Of a stretch of 64,000 nucleotides of DNA, positions 1 to 11,310 are shown in pieces. The stretch covers positions 21,455,001 through 21,519,000 of the forward strand of contig CM043698.1 of NCBI GenBank assembly GCA_023935145.1. The letters are read 5' to 3'. A program made the translations under genes and the position numbers. Under the pieces are notes generated by a model. The model was not told the DNA's origin. It was given only the letters and a program-made list of their open reading frames with translations, and did not search any database. Position 1 is the first letter of the stretch, and the number at the start of each line of letters is the position of its first letter. This stretch comes from Bretschneidera sinensis (lineage: Eukaryota; Streptophyta; Magnoliopsida; Brassicales; Akaniaceae).

Positions 1-145
1 CTAAGAGGAGCAGGAAAGGCAAGAAGGTGATCCACAAGTAGCTCTAAGTGCTACGTGGTGAGTTAGATTTACTTTAAGTAATCTAGATAAAAATGAAATA
101 TCTAGTGATAATTTTAAAATAAATTATTAGCTTATGCTTTGGAGG

Positions 146-493
146 TAGATGAACCTGACCTCCCACTTGGCATAATATGGTCCGCTTTGACACCTCGTGC
201 CTCACGGCTTTAAAGCGCATTATGCAAGTTGAGGTGGCTATCACTTATAAATAGCCCAACAACATCCTCTCTAGCCGATGTGGGATACCAAGACTTGACC
301 CCCATCTCATGGCATCACAATCTCCCCCCTCGGGGCACAGTGTCCTCGCTGTGTGGTCCCACACTAGGCAACCTGCCGGGCAAACCCTCTGGCCGAGCTT
401 TCAAGAGTCGGCTCTGATACCACTATAACCACTCGACCTCCCACTTTGCATAATATTGTTTGCTTTGGCACCCCGTGCCTCACAGCTTTAATA
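146..493 (-). mobile_element. TRIM-like element fragment inside the gypsy LTR
   Basis: Two direct repeats of about 57 bp (156-212 and 435-491, beginning GACCTCCCAC and ending in GGCTTTA or CAGCTTTA) flank a short non-coding interior. GCTCTGATACCA at 411-422 is the reverse complement of a tRNA-Met primer-binding site, so the element lies on the - strand. This layout (very short LTRs, primer site, no coding) fits a terminal-repeat retrotransposon in miniature. The right-hand repeat is cut short. The 3' LTR of the host element lacks it, so it inserted after that LTR pair formed. Confidence 0.6.
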
Positions 494-1562
494 GGTATGA
501 TAGGAATATTGGACATGTAGAAAATTATTATGTGAGAAGTAATATTATTAGAATAATGAGTCGATTTAATAATGAATGAAATTCTTGATGAGTTATGGTT
601 GATGAATTGATGTGATACATGAGGAGAAGAAATTAGTGAACATGATCAAATAGAAATTTGAGGTAAAACAGGATAGCCAAATTAAATATTTGAATCCATA
701 TTTGTTTTTATATTATTGTTCATATGGATATTTCATATCATTGTTCATATGCATATGCATGAAATAAAAGAACCGGGAGGGGGCTGGTCTAATTGAAAAA
801 CCGTGACAGCTGCTATATGCTAGAAATAAATGAAAACCGTGATAGCCAGTATTAATAAATGAAAACTGTGACAGCCAGTATATGCTGGAAATGAAAAAAC
901 TGAGAGGGGGCTGGTCTAAGATAAAAACATGTCGACATATCGGAAGACGTTCCCTAATAATAATTTATGCATCGCATATGTTTTAAATATTGATTGTATT
1001 ATTGAAGTGTTGTTGTTATTATAAATTTATTTATAGATGAATGAATCTCACAGAGAGACAGTTATGGTGAGAAAGAAACATAGAAGTATGATATGATAAG
1101 AACTATCTAAATGTTAGACTATGTGCTATTATCAAGTTATATGAGATATAAATGATTAAATATTAAATAACTATTTATACAAATTGAATAATTCTAGTAA
1201 ATTTAATTCATTGAGTTTGTGAAGCTCATCTCTCATTGTACAATAATTTCAGGTAGTAGACAGGACAAATAGTCTGGTGGGTTGAGAGTCAGACGAAATC
1301 ATTTTCTGTAAGCCACGTACATGTCTATATCCTCAGACTAATGAGAAAACAAAATTTTTTTTTGTAAATATTCATGCATTTTACGTTGTATATAATGTTT
1401 AAGTCAAAATCAGAATGATGTATCTCCTCTGTTGAGGGTTGAGGATTGAAGTAAAAAATTCTGTTAGTATTATTTTTATTGTTGCATATATGTGTCATGC
1501 TGGGATTTTCAAAACGTGATGACACCGTCTCGGAGGTGGCTAACCCGGGATGGGTCGTTACA

Positions 1563-2300
1563 CATAATAGGACAAATTTGATGATAAATAAACAGAAAGG
1601 ATGATATAATAAAGAACTATATTATTGATTGTTTGTATGATGTGGATCTTATGATGATATTAAATTGGACAATTTTGTTTGTATTATGTGAATCTTATGT
1701 CGACATGTGGGAAGACGTTCCCAGATGATAATATGAAATGATCTGATGAGAAAGAAAGAAAGAAAATTTAAATTCATGCATTATATTTGTTTTAAATATT
1801 TATTATTAGTGGTTGAGATGCTAAAGAATGAGTTTTGATTATTAAATGATTGATAGATAGATGAGTCTCATAATGTGACAATTTTGATGATAAATAAATA
1901 GAAAAGATGATATAATAAAGAACTATATTATTGATTGTTTGTATGATGTGAATCTTATGATAATATTAAATTGGACAATTTTGTTTGTATGATGTGAATC
2001 TTATGTCGACATGTGGGAAGACGTTCCCAGATGATAATATGAAATGATCTGATGAGAAAGAAAGAAAGAAAATTTAAATTTATGCATTATATTTGTTTTA
2101 AATATTTATTATTAGTGGCTGAGATGCTAAAGAATGAGTTTTGATTATTAAATGATTGATAGATAGATGAGTCTCATAATAGGACAATTTTCATGATAAA
2201 AAAATTGAAATGATGATATAATAAAGAATTATATTATTGATTGTTTGTATAATGTGAATCTTATGATGATATTAAATTGGAAATATTATATTGATAAAAT
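1563..2300 (+). repeat. 306-bp tandem repeat inside the gypsy 5' LTR
   Basis: CATAAT followed by GACAA recurs at 1563, 1869 and 2175, exactly 306 bp apart. Each unit continues with GATGATAAATAAA and, in the first two units, GTCGACATGTGGGAAGACG. The first two units are full length and the third runs into the normal LTR tail. The corresponding stretch of the 3' LTR (from about 10425) is present once. Confidence 0.85.
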
Positions 2301-2831
2301 ATATGAGATATAGGTATTGAAAGAGGATAACCTGATAGTTTATTTATTGAGAGATTGACAAATGATTGAATTAGTATATGAGAAGAGGTAGATGATTAAT
2401 TATGCTGATGTAACAATGATTAAATATAACTAGAAGTATATAAATCGAGTACTTCTAGTAAATTTAATTCACTGAGCTTGTGAAGCTCACTCCTTATTGT
2501 TAGATAATTTCTGATAGCATGCAGGATAGATAAATTTGTGAGGTGAGATTCAGAATGAGTTATTATTTGTAAGTGTCGTGGTCCACATCCTCAGACTAAT
2601 AGAAGAAGAAGAATTTTTTTATGTGTGTAGATATTCATGCATCTTTAGTATGTTGTATCTATTGTTTCAGATAGGATATTAATAATGTAACTCCCTTGTT
2701 GAGGGTTGATGTACATATATTTTCAGGTTATGTATGTTTTTATATTGTTGCATATATGTGTCGTGCTGAGATTTCAAAACGTGACGACACCGTCTCGGGG
2801 GTGGCCAACTTGGGATGGGTCGTTACAATTT

Positions 2832-2843
2832 TGGTATCAGAGC
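2832..2843 (+). other. primer-binding site, tRNA-Met type (gypsy)
   Basis: TGGTATCAGAGC lies 4 bp after the 5' LTR terminus at 2827. It matches the 3' end of plant initiator tRNA-Met and would prime minus-strand synthesis. Confidence 0.93.
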
Positions 2844-2914
2844 ATTAGGTTTTTATTATTCTATAGACTGCATAAAAATTTAAAGAAGAATAAGATTTAA
2901 ATAAACTATATTTT

Positions 2915-4329
2915 ATGCAAAGTCTAAGGATGACACATGGACGTGCTAGAGTTAGAGGGAGAGTATTGAACCAGAGAGGACGTGGTAGACTCTCAATACT
3001 TAGAAGAGCTGAAGCTAAGATGGAGGTTGAGTCAGTGGTTTATGCAGGGGAACAGGTTTCTAGTACAGTTGGTACTAGTAGAGGTGAGAGAGAATATGAT
3101 ATTAAGAGAGATGAGTTAAGAGAAGTTCTTGATTGTTCTATAGAGAAAATGAATGATCAGAAGAAAGGGCTGAAAATTTATAAAGAAGATTAGAGGAAAA
3201 GGGCTAGAATAGAACCTGATGTGGTGAGACAATAGGTTTATGAGGGAGATAGTGTATTTGCACATGAGATGTAAGGGGATTGTTTTTGTGAGATTTATTA
3301 AATTTAAACCCCAGTAGTTTAGAGGATCTGTAAATCCTATTGAAGTTGAGAAGTGGATTAAACATGTTGAGAAATATTTTGAAGTCTTACTAGCGACAGA
3401 TAGTCAGAATGTTGCCTTTGCTTCATTTAAGCTGGAAGGTGAGACTTTTTAATGGTGGGAGGATATTCTTCCTAGATTGAGTACACAAGTAGATCAACCC
3501 TTAACTTGGTGTAAGTTTAAGGATGTGTTCTTTGAGAAGTATTTTCCATATACATTTCGAGCACAGTAGGAGAAAGATTTTATTCATTTAAGGTAGAATA
3601 CTTTTTCTGTGGCTGAGTATGATAGTAGATTTATAGCCAGCCTTGTCAAGGTTTGTACCTGAGTTAGTAAATACAAAGGAAAGGAAATGTAAAAGATTTT
3701 TAAACAGGTTACACTATGAAATTCGAATTAAACTCTCTTATATTGGTATTGTGAATTTTGCTACAATGGTGGATAAAATATTACAGATTGAGAAAAATAT
3801 GATGAAGTTTAGAGGTAGGAGGGATTGGATGAAGAGGTCTAGATTTGAAGGACTTAGATGTGGTAGTAGTATGAGTGTGCAGTGTGGGAGACCACCCCAA
3901 AGGGGGAATTCCTTGTCATAGGAAACTGTGATGCAGAGTCAGAGGCAAGCATGATCTGTTGCTTTTGTAGCTCAGAGTAATATTGGTGGGACCCTTAGAT
4001 TTTGGAGACAGATTATGGGAACTGGAGGTTATGGTAGAGGAGTAAGTATGCCACCAAGTGGAAGTGGTAATATGATGTATGATCGAGAGACAAGAGTTTG
4101 CTACAGATGTAATCAGGTAGGACATCTATCTCGAAATTTTCCTAATCTGATGTGTTTTGTATGTGGTAAGGGAGGACAAATTAGTGTAGATTGTTTAGTG
4201 GGAAAATCTATTGAGATAAGTACTAAAGGTGTTGGGAGAAAACAGGTAGAGAGATGTGGTGGATCAGAGAGTATGCGGGACAGGGGCATAGGCAGAGGAC
4301 CAGTAGCTGAAAGGGGACACGGTAGCTAG
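2915..4329 (+). pseudogene. gypsy gag, broken
   Basis: This is the capsid/nucleocapsid region. The retrotransposon Gag fold region is readable at about 3300-3700 (residues such as WWEDI and FKDVFFEKYF) but is interrupted by stops at about 3229, 3451, 3568 and 3594. The nucleocapsid has two degenerate CCHC knuckles near 4098-4200. The first, CYRCNQVGHLSRNF, has lost its last Cys. The second, CFVCGKGGQISVDC, has Gln in place of His. Several stops are TAG where the family usually has Gln. Confidence 0.85.
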
Positions 4330-4398
4330 TTACAACCCAGAGACAGCAGAGTCTATGCATTGACTTAATAGGATGCATATGCCACTTCTGATATTGTT

Positions 4399-4662
4399 AT
4401 GGGTATGGTATCTATTCTTGATAGACCTGCTAGATTATTGATTGATCTTGGTGTAACACATTCTTTTGCATCTAATGTTTATATGAAATCTATTGATGCT
4501 TGTGTTAGTCCTTTGATGCATGCTGTTATTGTTGAGGTTCCTATTAGGGATAAGGTTATTATCAGGCCTATTTATCAGGGTTGTGTGATTAGTATGGCTG
4601 ATAGAGAATTTGAAGTTGATTTGTTGCCTTTAGATATGATAAATTTTGATTTAATTCTATAG
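4399..4662 (+). pseudogene. gypsy aspartic protease domain, inactive
   Basis: The retropepsin-like region is recognisable by LIDLGVTHSFAS near residues 14-25 of this segment. In working relatives the Asp is followed by Ser/Thr-Gly-Ala. Here it is followed by Leu-Gly-Val, so the catalytic triad is altered. A TAG at 4660-4662 then stops the frame just before the linker to reverse transcriptase. Confidence 0.8.
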
Positions 4663-6235
4663 ATGAATTGGTTATCTGCATATCATGCTTGGGTAGATTA
4701 TTTTAGGAAAAATGTGGTGTTCAGGATACCAGGATATAAGGAGTTTAATTTTCACAGAGAATGTAAGATACTGGCCAACTGTCTTATTTTTGCCTTGATT
4801 ACTAGTAGATGGTTGAAGAAGGGTTGTGAGGGGTATCTGGCGTATGTGGTGGATTCTAAAAATGAGATTAGAAGGGTAAAAAAATATTAGTAGTGAAAGA
4901 TTTTTCTTATGTGTTCCCTGAGGAGTTGTTTGGTTTGCCTCCCAATAAGGAGATTGAGTTTTCTATTGAGGTGATTCTGGGATCAACACCCATATCTATA
5001 GCACCTTACAGAACGGAACCAGCTGAGTTGAGAGAATTGAAAGTTTAGCTTCAGGAGTTGTTAGATAAACAATTTATTTGGCCGAGTATGTCGCATTGGG
5101 GAGCCCTTGTGTTGTTTGTTAAGAAGAATGATAGAAAGATGAGGTTGTGCATTGTTTATAGACAGTTGAATAAGATCACCATCAAGAATAAATATACTTT
5201 GCCTAGGATAGATGATTTATTTGAGCAGTTGCAAGGGGCTAAGGTGTTTTCTAAGATAGACTTGAGATCAAGTTATCGTCAGTTGAGGATAAAGGAGGGG
5301 GGTGTGCCTAAAACTGCTTTTAGGAAAAGTTATGGCCATCGTGAGTTCTTTGTGATGCTATTTGGGTTGATTAATGCTCCTGCAACATATATGGATCTAA
5401 TGAATTGGATGTTTAAACCATTATTAGATAGATTTGTGATTGTATTTATTGATGATATCCTGGTGTATTCCAAGAATCAAGAGGAGTATATGAGACATCT
5501 AGAGATAGTTTTGGAAATTTTGAGAAGAGAGAAATTGTATGCAAAGTTCTTTAAGTGTAAGTTTTGGCTGAATGAAATATCTTTCTTAGGGCATGTTCTA
5601 TCAGGAGATGGTATAGTAATTGACCCATAGAAAGTGGAGGCAATTTGAATTGGGAAAAACCAACTAGTGTGACTGAAATTAGAAGCTTTTTGGGGTTGGT
5701 TGGTTATTATAGAAGGTTTATCCATAATTTTTCTATTATTGTTGTACTATTGACAAGATTGACCAGGAAAGAAGTGAAGTTTATGTGGTAAGAAGAATTT
5801 GAGAAGAGTTTCTAGCTGTTGAAATAGAAATTGATTACTGCTCCAGTATTAGTGCTTCTTCTAGTGATGGAGGATTTATGGTATATAGTGATGCATCGCA
5901 TCATGGGTTGGGATATATGTTGATTCAACATGGGAGAGTTATAACCTATGCTTCTAAGCAATTGAATAACCATAAGAGAAATTACCTGACCCATGATTTA
6001 GAATTAGCTGCCATAGTTTTTTGCTTTGAAGATTTAGAGACATCATCTGTATGGAGCCACTTGTGAAATTTTTACCGATCATAAAAGTTTGGTGCATTTA
6101 CCTACCCAGAGAGAGTTGAATTTGAGGCAGGGGAGGTGGATGGAGTTGATTAGTGACTATGACTGTATAATTCATTATCATCTAGGGAAGACTAATGTAG
6201 TAGTTGATGCATTGAGTAGAAAGTCTACAAAGAGA
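4663..6235 (+). pseudogene. gypsy reverse transcriptase and RNase H, broken
   Basis: The reverse transcriptase palm is long and well conserved from 5058 to 5630. It includes [13 protein letters not shown], the active-site block [10 protein letters not shown] near 5446 and FLGHVLS. Stops occur before it (TAG about 5047) and after it (5628), in the connection domain (5788, 5812, 5827) and after RNase H. RNase H is visible at 5878-6230 with [10 protein letters not shown] (first catalytic Asp) and VVDALSRK (final Asp). Reading frames shift near 5640 and 6040, so no full-length product is possible. Confidence 0.9.
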
Positions 6236-6898
6236 TTAGCTGCTATTAGGAGTCATGATATTAGTTTGATGGTAGAATTGAAAGAAATGAGAATACAGTT
6301 GAGTATCAATGATAGAGGAGCATTGATGGCAAATACAGTGGTACAATATTCTATAATTGATCATTTTCCATAGATGCAATGTAGAGATGAAGGGATAGAG
6401 AAAATTAGACAGAAAGTATTGAGTGGGAAGCCAACTGAGTTCAGAATTAGAGAAGATGGTGTGGTGGTATTGGGACATAGAGTTTGTGTTCCCAATGATG
6501 TTGAGATGAGAAATGAGATACTAAAAGAGGCTCATGATTCTGTGTATTCTATGCACCCGGGTAATAATAAGATATATAGAGAGACAGAATTATTGGTGGT
6601 CAAGGATGAAGAGGGATGTAGCTGAGTATATTTCTAGATGTTTGATTTGTCAACAGATGAAGTCTGAGAATAGACATCCAGCAGGTTTATTACAGCCTCT
6701 TTTAGTACCTGAATAGCCATGGGTGAATGTTAGTATGGATTTTGTTTATGGTTTTCCCCGTACCCAGAGAGGTCACGATGCTGTATGGGTTATAATGGAT
6801 AGACTTTTTAAGTTTTCGCATTTCTTTCCTATTAAAACTACCTGGAGTCCTGAAAAGTTGGATGAGTGGTATGTAGCGGAGATTGTGAGATTACATAG
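6236..6898 (+). pseudogene. gypsy integrase, N-terminal part
   Basis: The HHCC zinc-binding region is split over two frames at about 6531-6665 (HPGNNK, then CLICQQMKSENR). It is followed by the start of the catalytic core with the first Asp in VSMDFVYGFP near 6730. A TAG at about 6715 replaces the Trp codon expected before it. The core is cut at 6898 by the solo LTR and resumes at 8064. Confidence 0.88.
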
Positions 6899-7215
6899 TG
6901 TCGACCCTCACCTATATTTTAATGATGACAAAACACAGTTGTGATTTAACTAACAATGCAATCTAAGTGTAGTAAGCAACAATAGCATTCAACCAAGGAT
7001 CAAGGTGCAAGAACTCAAACCGAATCAATCTTACAACTGAAGACTGAAGAACTAGTATAGGACTAAGTTATTAAAACAAAGTGTAAGTCTCACTTGTACA
7101 TAGAAAAGCTTGTCCAATGGCTCGCACATAAAAAGGTTTTTTAAACAGAACTTTTTTAATCAAAACGATTTAAGTTAAAACCTTTTTGAAACAGAAAAAC
7201 TGGGTTGGAAAACAA

Positions 7216-7404
7216 CCCAGTCGACTGGGTACATATACCGTCAACTGGTATATGGGACAGACAGTCCCTAGTCGACTGGGTGAAACATACCAGTCGACTG
7301 GTAAAAGGGACAGACAGTCCCCAGTCGACTGGTACCCCAGAAGCCTTAAAAATGAGATTTTTTAAGAGGACCCAGTCGACTGGTATCAAGACCCAGTCGA
7401 CTAG
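7216..7404. repeat. array of GTCGAC-centred palindromes
   Basis: CCAGTCGACTGG or close variants occur six times (7216-7229, 7268-7280, 7289-7302, 7321-7332, 7371-7383, 7391-7404), with a decayed GTCAACTGG near 7240. Several are perfect inverted repeats, for example CCCAGTCGACTGGG. They make open frames appear on both strands here, which I regard as an artefact. Confidence 0.9.
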
Positions 7405-7489
7405 TAGTTCAAAAAATATGACCGTTGGGACTAGAAATCTGAGCTTTTTCAATTTAAATTAAAGTCTAACGGCCATATTAATTCATGGC

Positions 7490-7497
7490 TATATAAA
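7490..7497 (+). promoter_or_regulatory. TATA box of the solo LTR
   Basis: TATATAA in the context GGCTATATAAACCC is a canonical plant TATA box. It lies in the U3 part of the LTR and is followed by an A-rich leader. Confidence 0.6.
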
Positions 7498-7713
7498 CCC
7501 ACTCTATTGAGCATTCAATAGAGAGCTGGAGATATTCAAAAAGAGAAGAACTCACACAATCAAGTCATTTTACTCTTTGAAACACAAAAAAGCTTTGAAA
7601 TATTCTTGCTGAGCCATTCTTCAAGCTTTACTTTGAAAGAGAGATATTATTCAGTTGTATAAGCTTTCATTTGTTGTCTCTCTACCATTTACTTTACAGC
7701 ATTTATTGTAAAG

Positions 7714-7778
7714 GGATTACTTCCGAAAGGAAGGGGATTACTTCCGAGAGGAAGGGGATAGCTTCCAAGAGGAAGGGA
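7714..7778 (+). repeat. 21-bp tandem repeat, three units
   Basis: GGATTACTTCCGAAAGGAAG and two variants start at 7714, 7735 and 7756. Each unit contains a short CTTCC/GGAAG inverted repeat. Confidence 0.85.
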
Positions 7779-8063
7779 TTGTAAAGTTTGTATAACACTG
7801 GTGAAGTTGTACGACTAAGTTTTCTTAGTGGATTACTTCAAGGAGGTTCCTTGAAGAGAGTGGACGTAGGGTCGGAACAAATCCGATATTGCCAAACCAC
7901 TATAATCTGAGTTTGCATTCTCTACTCCTTAAACTCTTTATTTACAACACATTACTTGTTTAATTGCTTGTTGGTTATATATTTTTATAAACTTGTGTTT
8001 ATTCCGCGAAAGTTTTTAAAAAACCCAATTCACCCCCCTCTTGGGTTGAAACCTTAGTCTACA

Positions 8064-8940
8064 CATAAAGTATCTTTGAGCATTGTATTAGATAGAGATT
8101 CTAGATTTTAAAGGGGTTTTAAAAAAGATATGGGTACATAGTTGCAGTTTAGTACAACTTTTCATCCTCAAACTGATGGGAAAACAGAGAGAATCATCAA
8201 AATACTGGAAGATATGCTGAGAGAAAGTGTATTGAGTTTTTCAATGAGCTGGGAAGCTTATTCACCTTTGATCGAGTTTGCATACAATAATCAGTATCAA
8301 GCTAGTATTGGGATGGAACCATTTTGAGGCTTTATATGGTAGAAGGTGTAGAATTCTAGTATGTTGGGAAGAGGTTGGAGAAATAAAGATATTTTGTCCG
8401 GAAATGATAGATTTGACTACTGAGAGGATCAAACTAGTTAGAGAGAACCTTAGAGAAGCACAAAACAGACAGAAATGATAGACTGATAATAGAAGATGAC
8501 ATCTTGAGTTTCAAGTAGGTGACTGGGTATATTTGAAGATATCTTCGTGGAAGGGTGTACTGAGATTTAAAAAGAAATGAAAGTTGAGTTCGAGATTTGT
8601 GGGGCCCTATAAAGTGATTGAAAGAGTTAGACCAGTAGCATATAAATTGGATTTGCCTCCAGAGTTAAAGCAATTGTACAATGTGTTTCATGTTTCATTT
8701 TTGAGAAAGTGTTTACGTGATGAATCCCATAGTATTCCGAGTCAGGTGGTAGAGCTTCAGGAAGATTTGACCTTTATACAAGTATCAGTCAGAATTCTAG
8801 ACAGAAAAGAACAAGTCTTAAGTAATAAAGTTATTCCTTTAGTTAAAGTGTTATGGCAAAACAAAGATGTTGAATAAATTACTTGGGAGCATGAGGCAAG
8901 AATGATAAAAGAGTACCCACAGCTTTTTCATGAGTTAGGT
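8064..8940 (+). pseudogene. gypsy integrase C-terminal half and chromodomain-like tail
   Basis: It resumes the catalytic core with the second Asp (SIVLDRDSRF region, about 8075-8110) and the Glu block FHPQTDGKTER near 8162. Next comes the GPY/F module (RFVGPYKVIERV, about 8590) and a tail with VFHVSFLRKCL and PLVKVLWQNKDVE, then TWEHEA. That tail resembles the chromodomain region of Tekay-type chromoviruses. Stops occur at 8111, 8137, 8476 and 8875, and there is a frame change near 8325. Confidence 0.87.
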
Positions 8941-8967
8941 AAGGAAATTTTAGGGACGATATTTTTA

Positions 8968-8982
8968 TAAGATGGGTAAAAT
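8968..8982 (+). other. polypurine tract of the gypsy element
   Basis: The purine-rich AAGATGGGTAAAA lies immediately upstream of the 3' LTR start at 8983, the expected place for the plus-strand primer. It is imperfect, with pyrimidines interrupting it. Confidence 0.65.
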
Positions 8983-11070
8983 TGTAATACTCGTGTTCAT
9001 AAAATGAGGGTAAAGAAGTAATTTTACATATATTATGTTGAATTAAATAATCCATGGATGAAAGGTTTAGTATTGATTTGAAAGATAATATTGAAAATTT
9101 TGTTGAAAAGAGTTAGAAATTTTTTAAGAAGAAAGCACTGAAAATTTTGAAATTGACATGAAAGAATTTTGAAGAAAAATTTGGACTGAAGTTGAGGAAA
9201 ATAATTTTTAAAAAATTTGGAAGAAAATATGAAAAATTGATTTTTAAAGGGAGAATGGCAAAATTGTAATTAACTAATGGCAAAACAATAAATTTTAAAT
9301 GATGGCAGAATTGTAAATAATCGATGGCAAATATTTAAATTATATTTAAAAAACGAAAAAAATGAATAGGCAAACGGTGAAGAACATGGGTTCTTACAAA
9401 ACCCATGTGAAACAATGACAACTTTACTGATATTTTTGATAAAATAATATTATAATATATTATTAAAAAGAAATTGCAAAGCTTATAAGTCTCTGGAACT
9501 CAGAGACATTATTTTCTTTCAAATCCCATTTAGTTTCTTTCTTTCAAATCCCGTTTAGTTTCTTTCTTTCTTCAATTCAAATTCTTAGCAAAAAAGTTAT
9601 AAAGAAAAATTTTCCACTATTAGAGATAATTACGGTCATTCAATTACAATAGTAAGATTTCATCACATTTGAGGTAAATTTTCAATAAGACTCATAACTA
9701 AATAATTATATTGTTTGAATAAGTTATGAAATAGTAAGATTTAAGAAAGTTTATCATTAGGTGTTGGTGATCAGCAATCTCAAGAAATTGCTGAAAGGAG
9801 CAGGAAAGGCAAGGATGTGATTCACATGTAGCTTTAAGTGCTACGCAGTGAGTTATATTTACTTTTAGTAATCAAGACCAATAAAAATATGAATTTATGA
9901 TATTTGAATAAATTATTGAATTATAATGATTGGATGATGTATTTTCTTTTAAGTATGATAAATAATTGATTAGGAATTAAATAATATTTTGAAAATTAAT
10001 TATATAAGAATTTATATTTTAGAAAGGATAGATTAATGAAAAATATGCTGAGAATATATATGAAATTTTTGAAAAGTATGATTGAAAATTTAATATGATA
10101 TATGAGGAGACAATTTAATAAATATGATAAAAAATTATAATAATTTTGAGAAAGAGATAGTTGAATTGAATCCTTTGATGTATGTTTGCTTGCATGTTAT
10201 TACTCATATGTATAAAAAGGAAGTTCAGGAAGGCAATTGGTCTGGTTGAAACATGTTGACATATGGGAAGACGTTCCCAGATGATAATATGAAATGATCT
10301 GATGAGAAAGAAAGAAAAATAATTAAATTCATACATTATATTTGTTTTAAATATTTATTATTAATGACTGAGATGTTAACGAATGAGTTTTGATTATTAA
10401 ATAATTGATAGATATATGAGTCTCATAATGAGACAATTTTGATGATAAATAAATTGAAAGGATAATATAATAAAGAACTATATTATTGATTGTTTGTATG
10501 ATGTGAATCTTATGATGATATTAAATTGAAAATATTAAATTGATAAAATATATGAGATATAGGTATTGAAAGAGGATAGCTTGATAGTTTATTTATTGAG
10601 AGATTGACAAATGATTGAATTGGTAAGTGAGAAGAGATAGATGATTAATTATGTTGATTTAACAATGACTGAATATAACTAGGAGTATATAAATTGAGTA
10701 CTTCTAGTAAATTTAATTCAGCGAGCTTGTGAAGCTCCCTCCTCATTATTAAATAATTTCAGGTAGCAGGCAGGATAGATAAATTTATGAGCTGAGATTC
10801 AGATTGAGTTATTATCTGTAAGTCTCATAGTCTACATCCTCATACTAATGGAAGAAGAAGAAAAAAATTGTAGATATTCATGTATCTCTAGTATGTTGTA
10901 TATATTGTTTCAGATAAAATACTAATTATGTAACTCCTATGTTGAGGGTTGATGTATATATATTTTCAATTGATGTATGTTTTTATATTGTTGCATATAT
11001 ATATCGTGCTGGGATTTCAAAACGTGACGACACCGTCTCGGGAGTGACCAACCCGAGATGGATCGTTACA
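8983..11070 (+). repeat. 3' LTR of the gypsy element
   Basis: This 2,088-bp LTR begins TGTAATACTCG and ends GATCGTTACA (TG...CA). Its last 350 bp match the region before 2827 closely (GTGACGACACCGTCTCGG). Its segment from about 9787 matches window bases 1 onwards. It is AT-rich with no open frame of interest. Confidence 0.9.
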
Positions 11071-11111
11071 TAACATCATGGGAGTCACACGATTGTGACT
11101 AACTCGAACCA

Positions 11112-11310
11112 GGCTCTCTGATATCATTTGTTAAGGTTGTGAGTACTTCACATGACAGGAGATTACACGAACATGAGCTTGATATATATGAATGGACACC
11201 AATATGACTCAAAAGCTTAAGCTCATGAGTCTTGGACTCAAACCATATATATAACCTACTCTTTTTATTTATTTATGATATGAGATAACTCGAATGTGGA
11301 TATCCTAACA
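11112..11310 (-). mobile_element. short LTR/TRIM remnant with primer-binding site
   Basis: A 182-bp unit, 11129-11310, begins TGTTAAGG and ends TATCCTAACA. On its left GGCTCTCTGATATCATT (11112-11128) is a diverged reverse complement of a tRNA-Met primer-binding site. This looks like one LTR plus the primer site of a small - strand retroelement. No second LTR was found. Confidence 0.5.

Larger units (their letters stand above)
1..2827 (+). repeat. 5' LTR region of the gypsy element, rearranged and incomplete
   Basis: It matches the 3' LTR at 8983-11070 but contains two LTR 3' termini, one ending in CGTTACA at 1562 and one at 2827. Between them lies sequence that restarts in the middle of the LTR. 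A TRIM-like fragment sits at about 146-493. Short imperfect repeats of a CTGGTCTAA / GACAGCCAGTAT type lie at about 770-920. The LTR start is beyond the left edge of the window. Confidence 0.85.
6899..8063 (+). mobile_element. solo LTR inserted in the gypsy integrase
   Basis: The 1,165-bp insert begins TGTCGACCC and ends GTCTACA. It is flanked by CATAG (6894-6898) and CATAA (8064-8068), a 5-bp target duplication with one mismatch. Joining the host at one copy restores the integrase reading frame. It has a promoter-like TATATAA at 7490-7497 and the phrase CACCCCCCTCTTGGG near its 3' end, which is common at the end of plant copia LTRs. It has no coding region. It also carries an array of GTCGAC-centred palindromes and a 21-bp tandem repeat, listed separately. 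Confidence 0.85.
1..11070 (+). mobile_element. Ty3/gypsy retrotransposon, chromovirus (Tekay/Del-like), decayed
   Basis: The order is LTR, primer-binding site, gag with zinc knuckles, protease, reverse transcriptase, RNase H, integrase, chromodomain-like tail, polypurine tract and LTR, which is the Ty3/gypsy order. The integrase tail and the roughly 2.1-kb LTRs resemble the Tekay/Del chromovirus lineage; that assignment is from memory of the family. The 5' end lies outside the window: bases 1-90 align with 9787-9880 inside the 3' LTR. Every domain has in-frame stops, so the element cannot encode its own proteins. The integrase is split by a solo LTR at 6899-8063, and the 5' LTR is rearranged. 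Confidence 0.93.

Noticed and set aside
229..417. 62-codon frame near the left edge
   Set aside because: It is a chance reading of the TRIM interior.
7156..7462. Open frames on both strands in the solo LTR
   Set aside because: They arise because GTCGAC palindromes read open in both directions. There is no start context or domain.
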